Shown here piece after piece: positions 16,859-23,453 of a stretch of DNA of 37,002 nucleotides. The position numbers and the translations under genes are program-made. The stretch comes from Desulfobulbus sp. (lineage in GTDB: Bacteria; Desulfobacterota; Desulfobulbia; Desulfobulbales; Desulfobulbaceae), in the NCBI GenBank assembly GCA_028684915.1, contig JAQUEZ010000046.1:1-37002 (forward strand), written 5' to 3'. Each line of letters opens with the position of its first letter. Position 1 is the stretch's first letter. The notes beneath the pieces are model-generated. The model made no database searches and was not told the origin of the DNA. It was given only the letters and a program-made list of their open reading frames with translations.

Positions 16859-19699
16859 TCAATGACCTCTGGCAAGACGAAAGCCCAAGCTGTCGACGCG
16901 GAAGGAAGGCTCGAACCAGTAACGGATGGCGGAACGCACGAACCCGCCGAGGTCGTTCCACGAGCCACCGCGGACAACCCGGTCATCGCCAGTTTTCGGC
17001 CCTTGGGGATCGGTTAGCGGGCCAGCTGGATAAACCGCATACAAATCCGCACACCACTCACAAACATTGCCGTGCATCTGATACAAGCCCCAAAAATTAG
17101 GGGCAAAGGAACGCACCGCTACGGTCTGTTGCCGGTAGCGCACCTGTTTCCCTTGATAATTATAGGGGTACTCCCCGTTGTAATTGGCCTGTTCCGGGCT
17201 CAATTCCGCCCCCCACGAGAACGGACCGTTGCTCCCAGAACGGCAGGCGTATTCCCACTCCGCCTCAGTGGGCAATCGGAACGCCAATCCAGGGGCCTGG
17301 TCATTCAACCGCTCAATAAAGGTTTGCACGTCCAACCAACTGACCCGCTCCACCGGATTCTCGGGATCTTCCTCAAATCGGCTTGGATTCTTGTCCATCA
17401 CCGCCGTCCACAGGGCCTGGTTCACCGCAGTTTCCGCGAGCCAGAATCCCTGGCTAAGCCGGACCTGATGCTGGTCTTCACCCTTAAATCGTTGCGGTTC
17501 GTCCTCCGGCGAGCCCATCAAAAAACTGCCCGGCTCGATCCAACGGAACCATTGGACCACACCAGAGAGTATGCCCCGTACACGAAGCCCATATTCATCC
17601 CTTTGGCAATCTTCAGCCCATTGCGGCACAGGCAAAGAATCGTTTTCCGGCAGCCGTTGCGAGTACCAAAAGCCACGCCAAGTTTGGTCGTGGTGTAATT
17701 CCGGCGGGTTCCAATACCAACGAAAGCGCCGATCCTGTCCATCAACAGTCTCCACCCACATGGAATCCTTTTCTATTCCTTTAAAGGGTGCCCAATCAAA
17801 CTTCTCGCCGGTACCAAGTGCTTCCAGGGTCAGCCAATGCCCGCCCAGATGTAACTGATGACCTGCGCCTGGGGGAAGTTGATGAAAGAGCGTGCCCTTC
17901 TCGGGCACCTTAAGGCTGATTTGCTGGTACTGTCCATCCTTCATTCGATGTCGAAAAAGGATGGTCGAGTCGGTGAGCGTGCATGTGAGCAAGGCCGCTC
18001 CCTGTGACCAATTGCTTGCTGGAGAGCCCAGCAACATCTCCGGTGACAGTTCCAACAATTGCCCCCATTGACGCAGGCAATAATTTCGAGCCGCCCTCGG
18101 TTGGTTGATAAACGGCAGCAATTTTTCCGGGGGGATGCAAGCTGGCCATTGAATTTGCTCATGATTAGTTTGGCGACGCAAGCGTTCCAGGGCCATGCAG
18201 GCGATGAGGTGATCGTGATTTCCATACACCGCTTCCTGGTCATTGCGGGCCAGGCACCGCTTCACCCAAAGATCCAGCCCAAGATGATCGGGTTGGGCGT
18301 GGTAGGTCTTGACCAGAGTGGCGAAAAACTGCTTGGTGGCACGTTGAACCTCTTCAGGAACCGGTAACCCGAACTGAATCAGGCGATCCATGGCCTCAAA
18401 ATAGAGCTCATCGGGCAACTGGCCATGATGACGACCGATCAGATCCACCAGTTTGCACTGCTGTTGGCGAGAGAGCGTTTGGCAGAGTTCACGGAAACGA
18501 TCGAGAGAATGCTCCCGTTGTTCCGGACGCCAGCCCCATTCATCGCCCACACCCTTGACAGCTGCATGATGCCAGATTGCCCCTTCATGGCCAACATCAA
18601 GTAAAGTTGCCGGAAAAAGTCGGCGCAGACTTCGGGTCAAGACCATGTTTGCACGAACAACCGGGAAGTGAAGGGCAAGCAGGTCGTCGATAGGGGCTTG
18701 CTTGTCCTCTTGCATTGTTTCCGGTTGTGCCGCTCCGGTCACAGGTCGCAAGGTCCCGGTTTGATCCCAGACCACGCAACAAAAAGAGCGGAGCAGTCGC
18801 CTGTCCAACTGTCGTGGGGCTACCGGCATGAGCACCACGGGCCGTTGCCCTTCACGTCGCAGTTGATGGCCAAAGGCGAGCCATTGGTTCAGGGAGCGGC
18901 GGGTGGAAGGCAAGGATCCCAGATCGCTGAGGATGAGAAGGGGCGTATCCGAATCAGGTGTTCGCCAGGCTGTGGGCGCAGACCTTTCGCCATCGTCCCT
19001 TTCAACCAGTCCTCCCGGTTCATCGACGATGTACTGCAGTTGCAGACCATTGGAGCCACGAAGGTTAAGCAACTGGGAACGCAAACGGAAAAAATCTTGG
19101 CGGAAGGGGAAAGTGGCACTGTTGATATCAAGCAAAAGCACGGCTTTTTCTGCCCAGGTCCACCGGGTTTTGTAGGGGATGCGGCGGAGTTGCTCGCCAC
19201 CCGCCAGACGGCGGGTCAGTTGATCGAGATCAGGCTGTTTTCCCTCCAGTTCCCCGCCAAGAACCCTATGCAGAAAGGGCCAGAGTCGTGACCAGGGTAG
19301 CAGAGGATGCACTTCGGGCTTTTGCCGGTGCAGGGGAGGGATATGAGTGATGGCTTCTTCAAGAAAAGTCGGCTGGGCATCGAGAAACCATTGCGGAAAG
19401 TCTGCACCGGGTTCATCCGGGGTAGTTTCCACACCCTGATGGTCCGTAATCCGGTAGTACGCGGGGCCATTGCCCTGGTTCTCGCTTGCCGGTAGAGATG
19501 GTTCGGGTTGAAAAACCGGTTCCTCCATAACCTCCAATGTGGGTGCGTCAACTGAAGGGGGTGGTTGTACAGGTTCGTTTTCTTTCAGCGCAAAGCCAAG
19601 CATTCGGGCCATGGCCATAAACTGCTCCGGGGGCACCGTTTGCAGGATACGAAGCAAGTCGGCACGTCCGACCATTCCATGCTCTGCCCTACCGTTCAT
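16859..19699 (-). CDS. Large conflict-system sensor protein: vWA-like region plus C-terminal FGE/C-type-lectin domain with variable region
   Basis: This 946-residue protein has several parts. Residues about 10-40 (LLRILQTVPPEQFMAMARML) form a short helical segment like an effector-associated adaptor. An acidic/proline linker follows. About 185-330 looks vWA-like (KAVLLLDINSATF, TPLLILSDLGSLP) with a degenerate metal site. A helical middle part of unknown family (about 340-600) and a beta-rich part (about 600-700) come next. The FGE-sulfatase-like domain is 717-946, and residues 915-937 are variable. No catalytic cysteines follow GGSW, so it should bind rather than modify. It overlaps the MoxR gene by 11 bases; an alternative ATG lies at 19675. 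Inference: an antigen or effector sensor whose lectin-fold tip is diversified by a DGR. Confidence 0.82.
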   Translation of the reverse strand: MNGRAEHGMVGRADLLRILQTVPPEQFMAMARMLGFALKENEPVQPPPSVDAPTLEVMEEPVFQPEPSLPASENQGNGPAYYRITDHQGVETTPDEPGADFPQWFLDAQPTFLEEAITHIPPLHRQKPEVHPLLPWSRLWPFLHRVLGGELEGKQPDLDQLTRRLAGGEQLRRIPYKTRWTWAEKAVLLLDINSATFPFRQDFFRLRSQLLNLRGSNGLQLQYIVDEPGGLVERDDGERSAPTAWRTPDSDTPLLILSDLGSLPSTRRSLNQWLAFGHQLRREGQRPVVLMPVAPRQLDRRLLRSFCCVVWDQTGTLRPVTGAAQPETMQEDKQAPIDDLLALHFPVVRANMVLTRSLRRLFPATLLDVGHEGAIWHHAAVKGVGDEWGWRPEQREHSLDRFRELCQTLSRQQQCKLVDLIGRHHGQLPDELYFEAMDRLIQFGLPVPEEVQRATKQFFATLVKTYHAQPDHLGLDLWVKRCLARNDQEAVYGNHDHLIACMALERLRRQTNHEQIQWPACIPPEKLLPFINQPRAARNYCLRQWGQLLELSPEMLLGSPASNWSQGAALLTCTLTDSTILFRHRMKDGQYQQISLKVPEKGTLFHQLPPGAGHQLHLGGHWLTLEALGTGEKFDWAPFKGIEKDSMWVETVDGQDRRFRWYWNPPELHHDQTWRGFWYSQRLPENDSLPVPQWAEDCQRDEYGLRVRGILSGVVQWFRWIEPGSFLMGSPEDEPQRFKGEDQHQVRLSQGFWLAETAVNQALWTAVMDKNPSRFEEDPENPVERVSWLDVQTFIERLNDQAPGLAFRLPTEAEWEYACRSGSNGPFSWGAELSPEQANYNGEYPYNYQGKQVRYRQQTVAVRSFAPNFWGLYQMHGNVCEWCADLYAVYPAGPLTDPQGPKTGDDRVVRGGSWNDLGGFVRSAIRYWFEPSFRVDSLGFRLARGH
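16890..16979 (-). other. Candidate DGR variable region (VR2)
   Basis: Partner of VR1. In this copy the variable positions encode Asn, Asp, Leu, Gly, Ile, Tyr, Trp, Phe, Glu, Phe, Val and Ser, where the other copy has Leu, Asn, Asp, Arg, Phe, Asn, Gly, Gly, Gly, Asp, Asn and Tyr. Invariant residues between them (GGSW, FVRSA, LGFRLARGH) are the scaffold of the lectin fold. The chemistry changes drastically at the variable sites, including a bulky Tyr-Trp-Phe run, as expected of a ligand-binding surface. Confidence 0.8.
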
Positions 19700-20693
19700 A
19701 CATTGCCGGGTATTTGCAGAAGGTGAATTTCGAGAGCATGAACAGCATTGCCTCCTGTTCTTTATCGCTCTTACCCAAATGGGTCAGAGCACGAAGCAGG
19801 TCCAGGTATTCCGCCTGGCCGGGAAGGTGGACTAGGCCTTGATCTTTAGCCCTGATGCGGTCTTCCCAGAGCTGCCGGGCAGCCATTGAACGAATTTCTT
19901 TCGAAGACTCAGGAAAATGCAATTCACCCCGCACCTTCATCACTTGAAGGAACTGTTCTTCCTCATCCGGCAGCTCCAGGTGCAGGACCAGACAGCGGCG
20001 AACAAAGGCAGGGGGGAGTTCCCGCTCTTCATTGGTGGTAATGATCACCAACGGTGGCTTGCCGCTGCGATCGCCGATGGGCTGTTCCTGCCAGGGAAGG
20101 GTAATGGAATTGTTGCCGAGTAGCTCCAGCAGGCTGTTGGGGAGTTCGGCATTGGCCTTGTCAATCTCGTCAATCAACAGCACCGCGCCTTGCCCAACCC
20201 GCCAATTTTCGGGTTTTTCAGGAGCAGCAAGGCGGTACAGGCTCTTCTCGTAGACCTCGTTTGCTGTTTCCCAGGACAAAGCCCACCAGATTGGTCCGGG
20301 ACAGAGATATTTTTTGCTGTCTAGGGCCTCTTTTCGATCTGCCACTGAGCAGCCCTGCCCCTGAAGGCATTGGGCCTCGGCCAGTCGGCCAACCGCGTCG
20401 AAACGCCAGAGCAGGTCCTGGCTTTCGGTGTGCGCGGTGACCACGTCGTAAATAAAGAGCCGTTTCAGGGCAATGGCTGCCGCCCTCGCCAACTGACTCT
20501 TGCCGGTACCCGGTTCCCCGCGCAAAAGTAACGGGCGTCGCGCGGCCAAGGCGGCCTTAAGGGCATTGATGCTGTCCTGATCAAATTGATGCTTTGATTC
20601 GGGCCAGGAGCCACAGGCCGGTAAAGAGAGATCGGTCAGCCCGTCCAACAAGGCAACATCAGCGGCAAGTGAATCCCGGAACGTGCTCTTCAT
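19689..20693 (-). CDS. MoxR-type AAA+ ATPase
   Basis: This 334-residue ATPase has Walker A GEPGTGKS at 59-66, Walker B VLLIDE at 171-176, a sensor-1 TTN at 219-221, and FVRRC with likely arginine-finger/sensor arginines at 231-234. MoxR proteins usually work with vWA-domain partners to remodel them, and here the downstream gene encodes a protein with a vWA-like region. The ribosome site caggag lies at the very end of the TIR gene (seven bases between stop and ATG region). The 3' end overlaps the FGE gene, so TIR, MoxR and FGE form one coupled operon. Probable role: an NTP-driven switch linking recognition to effector activation. Confidence 0.9.
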   Translation of the reverse strand: MKSTFRDSLAADVALLDGLTDLSLPACGSWPESKHQFDQDSINALKAALAARRPLLLRGEPGTGKSQLARAAAIALKRLFIYDVVTAHTESQDLLWRFDAVGRLAEAQCLQGQGCSVADRKEALDSKKYLCPGPIWWALSWETANEVYEKSLYRLAAPEKPENWRVGQGAVLLIDEIDKANAELPNSLLELLGNNSITLPWQEQPIGDRSGKPPLVIITTNEERELPPAFVRRCLVLHLELPDEEEQFLQVMKVRGELHFPESSKEIRSMAARQLWEDRIRAKDQGLVHLPGQAEYLDLLRALTHLGKSDKEQEAMLFMLSKFTFCKYPAMYER

Positions 20694-20699
20694 AGTAGG

Positions 20700-22184
20700 T
20701 TACTCCTGTTCTATCACTTTTAAGAATTGGCTTAGAGCGGTCATTAATTTATTGTCGGGAATCAGGAACACTTCAATCTGATCACCAACCGTTAAGGACA
20801 CCCAGTCCAATTCCGGCAATAGCTGACGTAATTGGTTTTGCACTTCAGGATCAACCAATGGAGAATTTGAGCCCTCGAAAGGAATCAACACAAAATAATG
20901 TTTCCGCGTTTTCCACGAGTCTCCTTTTTTCCAAAATCCTATGGCATCATTAATATGTCCCGCAAGTTCGCTTGTGGTTGTATGTTCATCAAATTCTCCC
21001 ATTTGTAGAAGAACTGAGGCCATATTTTTTAATGCGAACTTCAGTACAGATTCTTTCTTTATCCCACCCTCCAAAGAAAAGGCATCATTAACAAAAGCCA
21101 ACCCTTTTGGGGTTATAGAAACAGTCCGTTGAAAGGCTGGCAAAATACGATTTTGGCGGGCAAGGGCAACCTTGGCCCCAACTTGGCTAATTTTGGGCAG
21201 AACCCATTCCTTGCCTCCATTGTTCGCATGACGTTCCCTCGCGTGTCCGATCCATTCCGGCACAACATTGAACAGCACCAGCATAGCGACCAAATCTCGC
21301 ACATTCCCCTGCAACTTTACAAGAGCCTTCGGTTTACTCTCCTCGATGGAATCTTTACAATCAACGTACGCGGCATACAAATGATGAACTACCTGCTCAA
21401 AGCGCCCTTGTTGGCATTCCTTGATCAGCCATAGGGCCAATTCCGATGGATGGTTCTGGATAGTCGCGGGGATATATGCTTTCAAGCACTCGATCAAAGA
21501 TGGAAGAGTAGCAAGGTTCCGCTCTATCGCTGTTGCAATCTCACTCAAAAAGATTTCATCCTGTTCCCGCCAATTTTCCTCCTCAACCGTCGCCTCTTCT
21601 TGATTATCTTTTTGCTGTTGCGGATCTCCCTTTAAGGCAATGGTATCAAGCAATGGCGCGTAGTTTTCGGCTTTTAAATCTTCCAGCCTAGTAATATTCC
21701 CATCAGCAACTAAGTGGAGCAAGGAGTCCGTTTCCTGCTGAATCTCCCGGATCATTTTCAATAAGGCGAATTCATCAACTACATCATCTGGTTTTTGAGG
21801 TGCAAGTTGTTTCTTTAATGTTGCGTACTCATCTTTCCAGAAATCAACGACATTAAGACGATATTGAACATCCCATGGCTTACATCCATCGATTAAGATG
21901 GCATGAGTTCGAGCGCTAAATCCATCCCGCTTCGAAATGGTCAGTAATTCAAACATGCACCATTTGGATCGGAAATACGCATCACTGAAGATAGTGATAA
22001 TATGTTCGCCACCTGCAAGTTGATCCATGAATTTCCTGATAGAATCACCATGCTTCATGACCTTTCGATCATAAAGCAAATCAATTCCTCGCGGTGGACA
22101 GAACGGAGCCAGTTCATCGACGATCTGCGTATCCTTGTCCACATCCCAGGAATAGGACACAAAAACCTTTTTCTTCAGGGACAT
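20700..22184 (-). CDS. TIR-domain effector protein
   Basis: This 494-residue protein opens with a TIR domain (about 4-140): KKKVFVSYSWD at the start and SDAYFRSKWCMFELLTIS carrying the likely catalytic glutamate, Glu79. Bacterial TIR domains commonly cleave NAD+ or make cyclic nucleotide signals from it and cause abortive infection. The remaining ~350 residues are mostly helical, end in a mixed alpha/beta region, and match no family I recognise. The ATG at 22184 follows AAGGTG at good spacing; a GTG nine bases upstream is less likely. Base composition is visibly AT-richer than the rest of the window, suggesting recent acquisition. First gene of the TIR-MoxR-FGE operon. Confidence 0.88.
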   Translation of the reverse strand: MSLKKKVFVSYSWDVDKDTQIVDELAPFCPPRGIDLLYDRKVMKHGDSIRKFMDQLAGGEHIITIFSDAYFRSKWCMFELLTISKRDGFSARTHAILIDGCKPWDVQYRLNVVDFWKDEYATLKKQLAPQKPDDVVDEFALLKMIREIQQETDSLLHLVADGNITRLEDLKAENYAPLLDTIALKGDPQQQKDNQEEATVEEENWREQDEIFLSEIATAIERNLATLPSLIECLKAYIPATIQNHPSELALWLIKECQQGRFEQVVHHLYAAYVDCKDSIEESKPKALVKLQGNVRDLVAMLVLFNVVPEWIGHARERHANNGGKEWVLPKISQVGAKVALARQNRILPAFQRTVSITPKGLAFVNDAFSLEGGIKKESVLKFALKNMASVLLQMGEFDEHTTTSELAGHINDAIGFWKKGDSWKTRKHYFVLIPFEGSNSPLVDPEVQNQLRQLLPELDWVSLTVGDQIEVFLIPDNKLMTALSQFLKVIEQE

Positions 22185-22357
22185 TATCTGCACCTTGCAT
22201 TTAGGCCAAATGAGAAATGGTTATTCCTCGTAGTTGAGAGTATTTACGATAAATATCAATCTCTTGTTTGCCTTACTTTTTTAAAACGAGCAACATTTTT
22301 CTCCTTTGTTTCAAGGTGGTATTACCTGACACACCTAACGAACTGCTCTTTTTGTTC

Positions 22358-22571
22358 TTGTACCTACGCTCCGCGTGGGGACAAACACCTCACGCTCCAC
22401 GTGTAAACCAAAATTATAAGCTGGCATTCATGTGCAGCTGCTGGTCAACCATCCCTGTATATGCAAAAATTTCCCGAGATCGAAAACAATGCGGGCAGCG
22501 CAGGTAAAAAAAATGGGGAGGTCAATGGACGCTGAGCGTCAAGTGCATGCTCCCACGCAGAGCGTAGGAAC
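22358..22571. repeat. REP-bounded short element (no transposase), copy D
   Basis: The left large palindrome is 22358-22384 and the small one 22391-22403. The right small one is 22528-22540 and the large one 22549-22571. The ends match the RAYT element in order and orientation with a few mismatches. The ~120 bases inside have no recognisable RAYT sequence. It sits in the 430-base gap between the TIR gene and the VirJ-like gene and marks the right edge of the island, as copy A marks the left. Upstream of the TIR start (22185-22350) the DNA is AT-rich and probably holds the operon promoter, which I could not define. Confidence 0.7.
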
Positions 22572-22614
22572 GAGGGGAGGGGAAATAACTCTGAATAGGG
22601 GACGGCTGTCATGT

Positions 22615-23406
22615 TTAGCGCAGAGACGACTGCTCCAGCGCGGCCATTTTTTTGAAGATGGTCTCAAGCACCGGGTCGTAGCGGTAGTTGTAGTGGTGGT
22701 CGCCCGGCATGGGCAGGATGGTGACATTGTTACCTTTAAGGGAGGGACAGATGGTCTCGTCCTCCTCGGTGCCGTAGACGCAGAGCAACGGTTTTGTGAT
22801 CTTACGTGCCTCGGGTAGGACATTCAGGGCACCGGGACGGCGTTCATCCCCCATCCAGTCCATGACATGCACCTCGATATTGGCGAAATCGCCAGGGCCG
22901 AGCAGGACGCAGAACTGTACTTGATCCAGCAGGTCTTTGGGGAGTCGGTTGACGAGAAAAGGCATCCAGCACGCACCAAAGGAAAACCCCGCCAAAAGGA
23001 CTCGCTTTTTGTTCCAGACCTGCAGGTAATAACGAATCACGGTTTCAAGCATCTGCGAGACTTCGGCGGGTTGCCGTTCTTTCCAGAAATACTTCAGGCA
23101 GTCAAAGCCCACAGTGGAGATGCCCCGCTCTTGAAAGGCCTCGCCAAAGGATTTATCCAGATCCGCCCAACCACCGTCACCGGAAAAAAAAATGGCCAGC
23201 ACATCGTTGCTGCTGTCGGCAGCGGGGAGCTCGATGAGCGGTAATGACTCGATGGCGGCCCGGTCAGATGAGGCCGCCGCCTGCAATGCAACGGGGTCCC
23301 CGAAGAGACTCTGTAAAACAACCAGCACCAGGCCCAATCGTACCAACGATGGCAACCACGGGCAAAATCCACACCTTGATCCAAAATTGCCTGCCTGTGT
23401 TTGCAT
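22615..23406 (-). CDS. AcvB/VirJ-type periplasmic alpha/beta hydrolase
   Basis: The 263-residue protein has an N-terminal hydrophobic export segment (about 20-45). A VirJ-like hydrolase domain follows with the family motif SGDGGW (75-80), the nucleophile elbow GFSFG (Ser142) and a histidine in GDHHYNY (237-238). VirJ/AcvB proteins of Agrobacterium hydrolyse lysyl-phosphatidylglycerol in the periplasm. Here the gene lies 47 bases downstream of mprF, the synthase for that lipid. The gene pair therefore probably controls lysyl-PG levels by making and removing it. Ribosome-binding sequence is weak (aggga). Confidence 0.87.
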   Translation of the reverse strand: MQTQAGNFGSRCGFCPWLPSLVRLGLVLVVLQSLFGDPVALQAAASSDRAAIESLPLIELPAADSSNDVLAIFFSGDGGWADLDKSFGEAFQERGISTVGFDCLKYFWKERQPAEVSQMLETVIRYYLQVWNKKRVLLAGFSFGACWMPFLVNRLPKDLLDQVQFCVLLGPGDFANIEVHVMDWMGDERRPGALNVLPEARKITKPLLCVYGTEEDETICPSLKGNNVTILPMPGDHHYNYRYDPVLETIFKKMAALEQSSLR

Positions 23407-23453
23407 GATGCGCTGTTTCCCTGTTCCGGTTGCTTTTTGAATTTTTTTCAGGC

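Larger units (their letters stand above)
14792..17570. repeat. Tandem duplication of a REP-RAYT-REP-hairpin-FGE module
   Basis: Two copies of the same order are present: left REPs, RAYT, right REPs, GC-rich hairpin, then an FGE-like domain read leftwards. Copy 1 runs about 14792-16440 and copy 2 from 16451 to about 17570. Right REPs (15392 and 16702) and variable regions are exactly 1310 bases apart. Left REPs are 1659 apart, because copy 2 lost about 350 bases of its RAYT. FGE domains are highly similar at the nucleotide level except for the variable region and one short patch with a 3-base indel. Confidence 0.85.

Noticed and set aside
15549..17570. FGE-like proteins as true formylglycine-generating enzymes
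   Set aside because: The catalytic cysteines expected after the GGSW segment are missing in both, and no sulfatase is nearby.
14792..22571. Island as a prophage or integrative element
   Set aside because: No integrase, phage structural genes, tRNA target or direct-repeat attachment sites were seen.
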